Part shown: positions 13,239 through 19,872 of the stretch, piece after piece | How the letters are laid out: each line of letters opens with the position of its first letter | Numbering within the stretch: the stretch's first letter is position 1 | Assembly: GCA_005773145.1 (NCBI GenBank) | Contig: SXHS01000331.1 | Location: 1 to 19,872, forward strand | Direction: 5' to 3' | DNA length: 19,872 nucleotides | From: Planctomycetaceae bacterium | Lineage (GTDB): Bacteria; Planctomycetota; Planctomycetia; Pirellulales; Pirellulaceae | Made by a program: the position numbers and the translations under genes | Notes under the pieces: generated by a model | What the model saw: the letters and a program-made list of their open reading frames with translations, nothing else | Told to the model about the DNA's origin: nothing | Database searches by the model: none

Positions 13239-14731
13239 GAAGGAAAGCGAGGGTTTCCGCCGCCGTGGTTTTGTGGGGTTTGGCCGTTTGCTCGCTCGCA
13301 TCAGCCAACCACATCTTGCCCGCCGTTCCGAAGGGAACGATCGCGGTCCATTTGGAACCGATCGTGAGGGGAATGTCGGCCCCGTTGTATGCGATCAGTC
13401 CGCCAGGCGATACACGGCTGTTCGTGCTGGAGCAAAATGGGCTGATGCAGGTGCTAGAGAGTGGCGCGCTTCTTCCCACCCCGGCACTGGACCTTCGGAC
13501 TCGTGTTTCGCCTCCACTTGTTCCGAGTAATGCCAACGATGAGCGCGGCTTGCTGGGAGTGGCATTCCATCCAGGCTTCCACGACTCGAACAGCCTTGGA
13601 TTCCGCACGCTCTATACCTACACCAGTGAACCGATTCCGGCAGGAACCGTACCGACATACCCCGCGCCCAACAATGCTGAACAAACCTACAAAAATCTGA
13701 TCACAGAATGGAAAATATCGGTTGCCGACTCGAACGTTGTCGATCCTAACTCGCGACGGGAACTGATCTCGTTCGGCAAGAATGCCGGTAATCACAACGG
13801 CGGCACGGTAGCTTTCGGTCCTGACGGCTATCTGTATTTGGGCACTGGCGATGGCGGAAATGCCAATGACGTCGGTGCAAGTCACATCGAGCCGGGTGGT
13901 AATGCCCAGAATCTTAGTACCCCCTTGGGAAAGATGTTGCGGATCGACCCGTTGGATCCTGCGCTTACGCCCGGCAGCCCAAATCCTGCCAGTGGGAACG
14001 GCCAGTATCGCATTCCCGTGGATAATCCGTTCCACCAGGGGGCCGGCGAAGTGCCGGAGATATATGCCTACGGTTTTCGCAATCCCTATCGGTTTTCGTT
14101 TGATCGCGGTAGCGGCGACCTGATCCTGGCGGACGTCGGACAGAGAAACATCGAGGAGATCGACCGCGTTGTGCTCGGCGGCAATTTCGGATGGGCGGTC
14201 AAGGAAGGCGACTTTCTCTTCGATCGCGTTACCGCAACCCTCGGCGTTCGCAGCCCCGGGAATCCAGTGGGAATGATCGACCCGATCTCGGGCCCGTTGG
14301 GGACGCTCGAGTACGACCATGGTGACGGCATCTCCGTTACTGGTGGCTTCGTCTACCGGGGCAGTGCAATTCCGGAGTTGTTTGGAAAGTATGTCTTTGG
14401 TGACCTCGCGATCAGAAATCTTCCACCTCGGGTTGACGGTCGCTTGTTCTACGCCGATTTAGAGGATGGCACGCTGCACGAATTCTTGCTCCCGCAATTC
14501 GACAACGGCATGTTGCCCGATGGGCTGACGGTCCATGGGTTCGGCGAGGATGCAAACGGGGAGTTGTACGCTTTGGTAACCAACACTCCATCCAACGGGA
14601 TCGGAGGAATTGTGTATATGCTTACACCTGTCCCAGAGCCACAGGCAATTCTATTGTTTGGTCTGGGCACTTGTGCGATGTTGTGCAGTGGCTGGCGCCG
14701 CAGACATCATCGATCGATCGTCAGCCACTGA
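13235..14731 (+). CDS. PQQ-type sugar (glucose/sorbosone) dehydrogenase with PEP-CTERM anchor
   Basis: A 498-residue exported protein of the glucose/sorbosone dehydrogenase family (six-bladed beta-propeller, PQQ dependent). Signal peptide at 1-24 (VVLWGLAVCSLASA). The propeller shows family sequences: ERGLLGVAFHPGF (103-115), GNHNGGTVAFGPDGYLYLGT (185-204) with His187 as the likely catalytic base, GFRNPYRFSFD (280-290), DVGQRNIEEID (300-310), and GGFVYRG (370-376). It ends with a PEP-CTERM signal: VPEPQ (466-470), a hydrophobic helix, and basic RRRHHR. Expected to oxidise sugars or related alcohols outside the cytoplasm; the substrate cannot be read from sequence. GGAGGG lies seven bases before the ATG. 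Confidence 0.9.
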   Translation: MRRKARVSAAVVLWGLAVCSLASANHILPAVPKGTIAVHLEPIVRGMSAPLYAISPPGDTRLFVLEQNGLMQVLESGALLPTPALDLRTRVSPPLVPSNANDERGLLGVAFHPGFHDSNSLGFRTLYTYTSEPIPAGTVPTYPAPNNAEQTYKNLITEWKISVADSNVVDPNSRRELISFGKNAGNHNGGTVAFGPDGYLYLGTGDGGNANDVGASHIEPGGNAQNLSTPLGKMLRIDPLDPALTPGSPNPASGNGQYRIPVDNPFHQGAGEVPEIYAYGFRNPYRFSFDRGSGDLILADVGQRNIEEIDRVVLGGNFGWAVKEGDFLFDRVTATLGVRSPGNPVGMIDPISGPLGTLEYDHGDGISVTGGFVYRGSAIPELFGKYVFGDLAIRNLPPRVDGRLFYADLEDGTLHEFLLPQFDNGMLPDGLTVHGFGEDANGELYALVTNTPSNGIGGIVYMLTPVPEPQAILLFGLGTCAMLCSGWRRRHHRSIVSH

Positions 14732-14801
14732 CCCCCCAAGTGGCATTTCCACCCAGTCCCCTTGGCGACAATTGCGTGTGATTACTTACTCGACATCGCT
14801 A

Positions 14802-15725
14802 ATGGCTACAGTATTTGGCCTTCTCGTAGCTATCCATGCGCTGCCAATCTGGGCCGTCATTGTCCCTGGGCAGGTTGATCATTTTGAAGAAGGCGGCCTG
14901 CTCAACTGGCGAGCAGGAGGAGTCGGCAACCCCAACCCTCCCATGAACATTGCTTCCGGCGGTCCGGGAGGCGCCGATGACAATTATCTACAACTGACTT
15001 CGAACGGATCGGGTCTCGCCGGTGGGAAACTGGTTGTATTTAATTCCAATCAATGGGCCGGTGATTATCTGGGCGCTGCGATAACCTCGATCGACATGCA
15101 AGTCAAAAACTTTGGTACGACCGATCTTATGCTTCGATTAATCCTGACGGACTCTCTTCACGCCCAGGCCCTCACGACGGTGAGTCACGTCAATGTGCCC
15201 GCCGGTGGCGGCTGGAACACGGTCTCGTTCTCACTGGATGCGGCCAATCTGACCGGTGGAACTTATCAAACGGTGATCAGTAGCGTCGTGGAATTGAATT
15301 TGGTGCATAGCCCGACCGTCATCGCTCATCGCTCGCTATCACCCGACATTGTCGCCCAACTTGGCGTGGACAACATCACTGCTGTGTTCGAGTCCAGTCT
15401 GACCGGCGATCTAAACAAGGATGGCTTCGTTGGTCAGGACGACTTGAATATTATCCTGGCCAACTGGGGGAAGAACGTAGTCCCGGGCGACCTCATGATG
15501 GGCGATCCCAGCGAGGATGGCTTCGTTGGGCAAGACGACCTGAATGACATTCTGGCGGCTTGGGGTCAAGGTACACCCTCGGAATTGGAATCGCTCAGCC
15601 CCGTGCCGGAGCCGGATTCATCTTTGCTGACGATGGCTGCAATCGCCGGCTTCGCGTCGCTCCGACGGCGTTTCACAGTAACCAGGTTGATCCGCAGCGG
15701 CTTTTCGTTGTGCTCAGGACGATGA
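14802..15725 (+). CDS. Exported protein with dockerin-like calcium loops and PEP-CTERM
   Basis: A 307-residue protein with an N-terminal hydrophobic segment (MATVFGLLVAIHALPIWAVI). The middle (about 25-195) is beta-rich, with a carbohydrate-binding-like look (VSFSLDAANLTGGTYQ). Then come two dockerin-type calcium loops: GDLNKDGFVGQDDLNIILAN (202-221) and GDPSEDGFVGQDDLNDILAA (234-253), each of the DxNxDG type followed by a helix. It ends with VPEPD (268-272), a hydrophobic helix and LRRR (287-290), plus a 17-residue tail that is unusual for the family. Dockerin modules bind cohesins in cellulosomes; in planctomycetes they are common on exported proteins without known cohesins. The start is uncertain: GTG at 14778 or TTG at 14772 would add a basic residue. 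The stop overlaps the next ATG (ATGA). Confidence 0.75.
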   Translation: MATVFGLLVAIHALPIWAVIVPGQVDHFEEGGLLNWRAGGVGNPNPPMNIASGGPGGADDNYLQLTSNGSGLAGGKLVVFNSNQWAGDYLGAAITSIDMQVKNFGTTDLMLRLILTDSLHAQALTTVSHVNVPAGGGWNTVSFSLDAANLTGGTYQTVISSVVELNLVHSPTVIAHRSLSPDIVAQLGVDNITAVFESSLTGDLNKDGFVGQDDLNIILANWGKNVVPGDLMMGDPSEDGFVGQDDLNDILAAWGQGTPSELESLSPVPEPDSSLLTMAAIAGFASLRRRFTVTRLIRSGFSLCSGR

Positions 15726-15935
15726 GCGAGCCGCGATATTTAGACGTGCAGATTAACGGGTACGGCGGGCACGATCTGAACGATGCGCGAGGCGATCGAC
15801 GCCGGGTTGTCGATCGTCACGCACCTGGGCAACGGCTGCCCGATGCAGGTTCACCGGCACGACAATATCGTGCAGCGCGTGCTGAGTCTTTCGGACCGGC
15901 TTTGGATCAGCTTCATTGCCGTCGGGGCTCACGTT
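15722..15935 (+). pseudogene. nagA: Decayed N-acetylglucosamine-6-phosphate deacetylase
   Basis: The ATG at 15722 begins MSEPRYLDVQINGYGGHDLN, like a NagA N-terminus (xxLDxQVNGYxGVDFN). From 15783, in the +1 frame, the sequence continues as a central NagA piece: EAIDAGLSIVTHLGNGCPMQ, then HRHDNIVQRVLSLSDRLW, then ISFIAVGAHV, which contains the metal-binding THLGN histidine. Roughly 150 residues that should lie between the two pieces are missing, and the homology ends near 15935 with the rest of the barrel absent. An internal deletion with loss of frame plus a 3' loss explains this. NagA removes acetate from GlcNAc-6-phosphate in amino-sugar use. The product cannot be functional. The start overlaps the stop of the preceding gene by four bases. 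Confidence 0.78.
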
Positions 15936-16211
15936 TATTTTCCACACATAAAGGAACATGCGGGCATGCTACTCGTGGCGAGTGACAAGGCGTGGCAAGC
16001 TCCGCCACCAGCGTCAGCGACCCAACTCGAATTGTCGATGGCAGTTTGAGACTGAGCCAGTTTGGCGGGGTGGCTGGGGATTGGGTTGCTTGTCAACTGG
16101 CCGGGGGAATTCGAATCGGTGGTTGCTGAATTCGAGAAGTTATCGGCCTTAGAGAAGCAGCTGGCCCCGGCGGGCGAATTGCAGTTGGTGCTTGACCCGG
16201 AGTTTCTGTAG
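15936..16211 (+). pseudogene. Remnant of another protein's C-terminus, with two in-frame TGA codons
   Basis: In the same frame as the central nagA piece the sequence runs on as ...GMLLVASDKAWQAPPPAS, meets TGA at 16047 and TGA at 16053, and continues as LAGWLGIGLLVNWPGEFESV, then FEKLSALEKQLAPAGELQLV and LDPEFL to a TAG at 16209. The part after the TGAs has protein-like composition (amphipathic helix, no low complexity), and Trp would fit both TGA positions. I do not recognise the family; it does not look like a NagA C-terminus. Confidence 0.5.
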
Positions 16212-16790
16212 GGGACAGCTTTTTCAGGGCAGCCGCCGCAGTGCGTTCGAACTGCACGCATGTCGGGCCACTATTCCGGGTTTCTCCCCCGGAAATCGCA
16301 ATCGGGGGGGTGCCTTCGCAGTCAAGGCGCAGCCCATGGGGCGAGCGGCCTGCCTCCACTCGATCCCGAGTTGCGTCGAGGCGTTCCTGGCGTCGCTCCA
16401 GCGTCAAGAAAATCCAAAATTCGCCCCGAGGGGGGATTGCAACGAGTCGCAGCCGGCTTAAAATCAGGCTAGTTATCAGTCTTAATTATCAGTCATTTCC
16501 AGTGGTGTCGACGTGGAAAGCTGGAGAGTCGAATTCTCGCAAGAGTTCGCTGCTTTTCGTGACTAAGTCGCCCGTGGGTTTCGACAAGTGCCGCTGAGCG
16601 TCCGGGAGTGGCATCCTGGCACAACACGGGTGGCGCGCCGCCGCTGGTAACGGCTGTGATGCTTCGCCGGTTTCGATCTTACAAGACTTCGGCGATGGTC
16701 GGCAGTGTGGAGGCCTGCGCCCATCTATCGTGCAGTGCGTCGCCCAGGACAGTCGATCGATCTGTCCGGAACGCGAATTGTCCGCGCGGT
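16212..16790. other. Gene-free stretch
   Basis: No convincing gene. It contains two TATCAGTC copies (near 16475 and 16488) and several G runs. Open frames on both strands have no ribosome site or recognisable sequence. Confidence 0.5.
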
Positions 16791-16848
16791 TTGACAGGTC
16801 GACAGAGAAAGGCATGTGGTGAAAACCCGTTTTGAGAAACTCTATAAA
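16791..16848 (+). promoter_or_regulatory. Candidate promoter of the small secreted protein gene
   Basis: TTGACA at 16791-16796 is a perfect -35 hexamer; 18 bases on, TGTGGT (16815) is a weak -10. TATAAA at 16843 is a better -10 sequence but has no -35 at the right distance. Which is used is unclear. Confidence 0.3.
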
Positions 16849-16850
16849 CT

Positions 16851-16857
16851 AGGAGGG
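16851..16857 (+). promoter_or_regulatory. Strong ribosome binding site
   Basis: AGGAGGG seven bases before the ATG at 16865, the best Shine-Dalgarno match in the window. It fixes the start of the small secreted protein. Confidence 0.8.
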
Positions 16858-16864
16858 ACGTCTC

Positions 16865-17176
16865 ATGAAAACCTGCTTTGTCAACAACTATTACACGAAA
16901 GGTGTGCTTGTTGTGTTAGCAACGCTGGCGCTTGCCGTGCCAGCGTTTGCCCATCAGGGCACCGTCACCAAGTACCTGCAGCGGCCGGGCTACCTGGTGA
17001 ATCCCAACGACATGATGTTGGCGGGCGAAAATATTTGGTCGGACGTGGATTGGAACAAGGTAATGATTCCGCAGCCATCGCCGACCGTGCCGCCCCTGTG
17101 CTGCGGCTCAAATTATTTGCACGTGTGTGGCTCACATTATTTGAACCGATCCGATGGGGGGTCGATGGGCGTATAA
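16865..17176 (+). CDS. Small secreted protein, C-terminus probably replaced by transposon sequence
   Basis: A 103-residue protein with a classical signal peptide (KGVLVVLATLALAVPAFA, cleavage before His30) and a mature part beginning HQGTVTKYLQRPGYLVNPND. I do not recognise the family. The first ~77 residues have ordinary composition. The remainder (CCGSNYLHVCGSHYLNR and on) is encoded by the repeated sequence I take to be the end of the adjacent transposon, which explains the duplicated CGSxYL motif. The original gene would then continue beyond the other transposon end, outside the window. The start is secure because of the ribosome site. The stop at 17176 lies five bases before a strong hairpin. 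Confidence 0.62.
   Translation: MKTCFVNNYYTKGVLVVLATLALAVPAFAHQGTVTKYLQRPGYLVNPNDMMLAGENIWSDVDWNKVMIPQPSPTVPPLCCGSNYLHVCGSHYLNRSDGGSMGV
17105..17143. repeat. Paired 15-bp repeats, likely transposase-binding sites
   Basis: GGCTCAAATTATTTG (17105-17119) and GGCTCACATTATTTG (17129-17143) differ at one base and start 24 bases apart, each preceded by TGTG. The first contains the palindrome CAAAT-t-ATTTG. A+T-rich spaced repeats just inside a TGT end are typical of TnsB/TniA/MuA-bound ends. Confidence 0.65.
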
Positions 17177-17180
17177 AGAA

Positions 17181-17200
17181 AGGACCGCCGTGGCGGTCCT
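17181..17200 (-). terminator. Terminator of the transposon operon
   Basis: AGGACCGCC, two bases, GGCGGTCCT: a perfect 9-bp stem. On the - strand it is followed by the T-rich TTTCTTTAT (17180-17172) and lies 33 bases after the CHC2 gene's stop. It could also end the small secreted protein transcript on the + strand, but there is no T-run on that side. Confidence 0.6.
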
Positions 17201-17232
17201 CATCCTGGATCCTTGGGTTTAAGAGAGTCGTT

Positions 17233-17565
17233 TTACTTGGGTAGGAGTGGCCGAAGGAACTCGACGGCCTGCGTGAAATCGCACTGGTGGACATGCATGG
17301 TGAAGTCGATCGGGTTGAAGTTCGTCGAGCAGTGGAAGCACCGCGCCAGATTGGTACTGGACTTGATCGACGAAAGGGACTCACCGCACACCAGGCAGAC
17401 GAAGACGAATCGTCCGTCCCGTTGCTTGTGCGGCCAGTTGAGATGCGCGATCAGCCAGTCGATCGGAATCTCGTTGCGGATGCGTCGGAGCAGCTCGGGA
17501 CTGTAACGTTGGCCGTTGTTCCGCGGTAAGTTACGGCGTTCCGGGTCTTCGGAATGAGTCACCAT
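17233..17565 (-). CDS. CHC2-type zinc-finger protein (DnaG primase zinc-domain-like)
   Basis: A 110-residue protein resembling the N-terminal zinc-binding domain of DnaG primase. A helix with IPIDWLIAHLNW (34-45) precedes the zinc ribbon: C57-L-V-C60 in FVFVCLVCGES and C76-F-H-C79 in ARCFHCSTNFNPIDF, then a helix with FTQAVEFLRPLL (97-108), matching the CHC2 arrangement in which the ribbon leads into a D-I/D-F helix. There is no polymerase (TOPRIM) domain, so it cannot be a primase by itself. The start is the ATG at 17565: AAGGAG directly follows the upstream gene's stop at eight bases' distance. It is the third gene of the transposon operon and may bind DNA or help choose targets; this is inference. 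Confidence 0.8.
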   Translation of the reverse strand: MVTHSEDPERRNLPRNNGQRYSPELLRRIRNEIPIDWLIAHLNWPHKQRDGRFVFVCLVCGESLSSIKSSTNLARCFHCSTNFNPIDFTMHVHQCDFTQAVEFLRPLLPK

Positions 17566-17579
17566 CAGGAAGTCTCCTT

Positions 17580-18371
17580 TCAACCAAGTTGCAGTTCAGC
17601 AGAAGCCTGCTGAAACACCGTTTCATCAATCCGTTGCACGTTGCGTGCGGTCGCTTGCAACAGGCAAGCGGTCGCCAAATGATTGATGGCTCGTGGCAGC
17701 CCACCGGTGAAGTCGTGAATCAGTCCCTTCACGGAACTGTCGAAGACATCCTCTGGAGCCCCCGCTTGCTTCATTTGTACGTCGAGGTAACGGCCCGTCT
17801 GTTCTTTCGACAATGGCTTGAGGCGGTACTGCACATGAATGCGATTGAGCAGAGCTTGATGTTGCGATTGCCGGAGTGTCGCTCGCAGCGTCTCCTGCCC
17901 CACCAGTAAAATCTTGAGCGGCGGTGCGATGTCGATGGCGGAGCTGACCAGGAGTCTCAGATCGGTCAACGCATCGCCATCGAGCAGTTGGGCTTCGTCA
18001 ACGATCAACAGCAGCGTGCCTTCCGTGCGCGCCGCGCGTTCCAGGATTTGGGCAAACAGTCGTTCCTTGCCCCGCCGTGGTTGTTCGCCCAGCTGACTGA
18101 TGATCGTCTTGAGCAACCCCGTGGTGTTCAAGTGTGTCAGGTGACAGTAGACCGTTTCGTACTGCTGTCGTGACAGCTCGTGCAAGAACCGTTTGAGCAG
18201 TGCGGACTTGCCCACGCCTGAGGGTCCGGTGACCAGTCCCAGCGTGCCGTGTTCTCCGAGGTGGTTGAGGCGTGCCAACCCCTCCTGCATGCGATCGTCG
18301 ACCCACAGCGAAGGGGCTGGCGCGTGTTCGCTGAAGGGGTGCGACTTGAGGTGATAGTGCGTGTGATACAT
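17580..18371 (-). CDS. AAA+ ATPase, TnsC/TniB/ExeA-like transposition regulator
   Basis: A 263-residue P-loop ATPase. The N-terminus (YHTHYHLKSHPFSEHAPAP) is typical of ExeA-family ATPases. Walker A is GPSGVGKS (49-56); Walker B is LLLIVDEAQ (120-128) with D125 and E126. A sensor-like stretch KILLVGQETLR (about 154-164) and an arginine-bearing NRIHVQYRL follow, then an AAA+ lid region with FTGGLPRAINHLA. In Tn7/TniAB/Mu systems the corresponding ATPase (TnsC, TniB, MuB) binds target DNA and activates the transposase. The ATG at 18371 has AAGGAG five bases upstream. It starts 33 bases after the transposase gene's stop and ends just before the CHC2 gene. Confidence 0.88.
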   Translation of the reverse strand: MYHTHYHLKSHPFSEHAPAPSLWVDDRMQEGLARLNHLGEHGTLGLVTGPSGVGKSALLKRFLHELSRQQYETVYCHLTHLNTTGLLKTIISQLGEQPRRGKERLFAQILERAARTEGTLLLIVDEAQLLDGDALTDLRLLVSSAIDIAPPLKILLVGQETLRATLRQSQHQALLNRIHVQYRLKPLSKEQTGRYLDVQMKQAGAPEDVFDSSVKGLIHDFTGGLPRAINHLATACLLQATARNVQRIDETVFQQASAELQLG

Positions 18372-18404
18372 GGCATCTCCTTCTGAGGAATAGGTGATGC
18401 TGCC

Positions 18405-19872
18405 TTAACGGGGCAGCAACTGTTGAAGCTGAAACAGGATTACGGGGATCGTTTTGAGTTCCGCCATCTGGCAGGCTTGCTCCAAGAGTTCCCCCGTGGT
18501 GCGCGGATGGCTGCGATGGAAGCTTGCCAGTTGTTCCAGCTCGTCGGCATTCAGGCCGGAAGCGCCTCCCTGCCGTCCGAGGAGCCGGGCGAACTTGCTG
18601 GCTAGTTGAGTCATCGACAAGATGTGCGCGTGTTGAGCGCGATGGAAGTTCACACCGCTCTGCGACTGGGCCTTCAAGCGTTCTTGGTGGCGGGCGGTGA
18701 GGATTTTTAGAAAGTCGTGGTCGAGCGGAGTCGCGGTGGGCTGGGGCTGCTGAAGATCGAGAAAGGGATGAGCGCCTGGGCTGCGATCGTAACGTGGGGC
18801 GACTTGCAGAAAGACCCCTTCCAAGGAATACAGTTTGACTTCTGTGAACCGCCCGAACGGATCGTGGTGGACCATGACACGGTCGTCACGATATTTGGGA
18901 TCGACGGCGAAGTATTGGCAATCGACCCGCACGTCACAGAAGGTCCTGTCCACCTTGCGTCGTTCGCGGAGATAGAACAGTTCCAAGGCCTCCGCCATAT
19001 TCACCTGCCGGTGGTACCGCGTTCCGGCGAGGAATCGTTCGCGGGGTGTTTGTTCCGTCTCGCTGTGGACCGTCGGGTGGTAACCCTCGTGCAGCCAGGC
19101 TTGGAAGTATTGATTCAATTTGTCGAGCGTTACCGTGTGACTGGCTCGAATCTCAGCCTCGAATTGCTGTTGCGTGGTTTGAATCACCCGTTCAATGAGG
19201 CCGCCCGCCGGTGGGTCCTTGGGGGGCCGATGCAGGAGCTCAATATTCAGTGAAGTACACGCCAACGTCAGAGCGCGGGAGTGATAGATTTTCGCGTTGT
19301 CGACATACAATTCGCGTGACGCCCCATGACTGGCCCAGGCCCGCAGCAGCGAGTCGATCAGAATGTCGAGATTCTCCCGAAAGTAGTACCGTCCTTCGAC
19401 GATGTAGCGACTGTGGCAGTCAATCCAGATCGATAAATGAGCCTTGATGACGTGGCCGTCGTGAAAGATACATGGTCCTTCCGCGAAATCGCCCACCCAG
19501 AGGGAATTGCTGTGATCGCGAGTCCAGCGGCAACGGATCTTCTCGTCGGTGGACTGGAGTTTGCGACGCGTCGCGCCGGCCCACCGCAGCTGGCGGTTCA
19601 GCGTCGATTTGGGAATCGTCCGTCCAAACTCGCGCTGGAGAAACACGTTGATCATCTGCGGCGACCGTAGCGGTTGCTGTCGCTTCAGTTCAATGGCTCG
19701 CGCGAGCATCGCTTGACGATCCTTGCGCGGCTGGCTGCGGTCGCTGCGGCGCTTGCGCTTTAGTCCCGTCAGCCGCTGCTCGCGGTACCGACGCACCTTG
19801 CGTCGCAAGGTGGAGAGCGAAATACGTTTGCAATGGCCGGTGAGGAACGGCACTTCACGTTGGCTCAGTTCC
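18405..19872 (-). CDS. DDE transposase, TnsB/TniA/MuA-like, 5' end outside window
   Basis: At least 488 residues; the frame is open to the window edge (ELSQREVPFLTG... upstream of a GTG at 19853), so the N-terminus is missing. Numbered from that GTG, an N-terminal helix-turn-helix region (LSTLRRKVRRYREQRL and KSTLNRQLRWAG) is followed by an RNase H-like integrase core. The catalytic residues are D122 (WVGDFAEG), D185 (LYVDNAKIYHS) and E221 (GGLIERVIQTTQQQFE), with exactly 35 residues between the second and third, the classical D-x35-E spacing. A C-terminal beta-barrel-like domain (about 300-370) and a helical tail that could contact the AAA+ partner complete it. All catalytic residues are intact, so the element may be active. 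Confidence 0.88.
   Translation of the reverse strand, partial: ELSQREVPFLTGHCKRISLSTLRRKVRRYREQRLTGLKRKRRSDRSQPRKDRQAMLARAIELKRQQPLRSPQMINVFLQREFGRTIPKSTLNRQLRWAGATRRKLQSTDEKIRCRWTRDHSNSLWVGDFAEGPCIFHDGHVIKAHLSIWIDCHSRYIVEGRYYFRENLDILIDSLLRAWASHGASRELYVDNAKIYHSRALTLACTSLNIELLHRPPKDPPAGGLIERVIQTTQQQFEAEIRASHTVTLDKLNQYFQAWLHEGYHPTVHSETEQTPRERFLAGTRYHRQVNMAEALELFYLRERRKVDRTFCDVRVDCQYFAVDPKYRDDRVMVHHDPFGRFTEVKLYSLEGVFLQVAPRYDRSPGAHPFLDLQQPQPTATPLDHDFLKILTARHQERLKAQSQSGVNFHRAQHAHILSMTQLASKFARLLGRQGGASGLNADELEQLASFHRSHPRTTGELLEQACQMAELKTIPVILFQLQQLLPR

Larger units (their letters stand above)
17097..19872 (-). mobile_element. Tn7/Mu/TniAB-like transposon with a CHC2 zinc-finger gene (left end to window edge)
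   Basis: Three genes on one strand, tightly spaced: DDE transposase, AAA+ ATPase of the TnsC/TniB/ExeA type, and a CHC2 zinc-finger protein. Transposase plus AAA+ target-selection ATPase is the core of Tn7, Mu, Tn552/Tn5053-type elements. The proposed left end is TGTG at 17097, because such elements usually begin with TGT and carry repeated transposase-binding sites just inside; two such repeats are at 17105-17119 and 17129-17143. The 5 bases before it, GCCCC, would be the target duplication. The other end lies outside the window, so the boundary is unproven. Confidence 0.68.

Noticed and set aside
13454..14320. 288-residue - strand frame
   Set aside because: Lies antisense within the sugar dehydrogenase, whose family motifs are unmistakable.
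16489..16815. 108-residue - strand frame in the gap before the small secreted protein
   Set aside because: No ribosome site or domain-like sequence; would overlap the probable promoter of the + strand gene.
17233..19872. CRISPR-associated transposon
   Set aside because: The transposase and ATPase are Tn7-like, but no Cas gene, TniQ or repeat array is visible in the window; the part beyond 19872 is unknown.

Overview
The window most likely comes from a planctomycete, probably Pirellulales-like. It carries several PEP-CTERM anchored secreted proteins, a dockerin-like paired calcium-loop module, a PQQ-type sugar dehydrogenase fused to a PEP-CTERM tail, a FixJ-type regulator remnant, and dispersed hairpin repeats between GC-rich genes. 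The assignment is inference from gene content; no rRNA or other marker gene is present.

Layout. 1-505: a DUF559 endonuclease gene enclosed by two inverted copies of a G/C-rich hairpin repeat; a third copy lies at 3488-3527. 608-1168 (-): a HEPN-like protein of unknown function. 1492-2763 (-): a membrane/TPR gene that reads in one frame but is broken by two TAA codons. 2764-3542: a gene-free mosaic of short repeats. 3543-5711 (-): a large secreted or surface protein. 6036-8063 (-): an APC-type permease with a soluble tail. 8064-8516: palindromic intergenic repeats. 8517-8972 (+): a CopZ-like Fe-S/zinc metallochaperone, convergent with a nitrilase-family omega-amidase (9038-9817, -) and a response-regulator remnant (9865-10263, -). 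10409-11518 (-): a secreted protein with a cysteine-rich tail, followed by a good intrinsic terminator.

12140-15725 (+) is a tightly packed run of exported proteins: a PEP-CTERM protein, a short pentapeptide-like protein, a PQQ-type sugar dehydrogenase with PEP-CTERM, and a dockerin-like PEP-CTERM protein. It runs by an ATGA overlap into a decayed nagA (N-acetylglucosamine-6-phosphate deacetylase) and a second remnant carrying two in-frame TGA codons.

17097-19872 is the most interesting part. It holds a Tn7/Mu/TniAB-like transposon whose three genes are read leftward: a DDE transposase (cut by the window edge), a TnsC/ExeA-like AAA+ ATPase, and a small CHC2 zinc-finger protein resembling the primase zinc-binding domain. 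A pair of 24-bp-spaced repeats next to a TGTG at 17097 looks like one transposon end. It lies inside the reading frame of a small secreted protein (16865-17176), so that protein's last ~25 residues would be encoded by the transposon. Overall the window looks like an accessory region with repeated insertion, deletion and nonsense decay around a few intact housekeeping-type genes.
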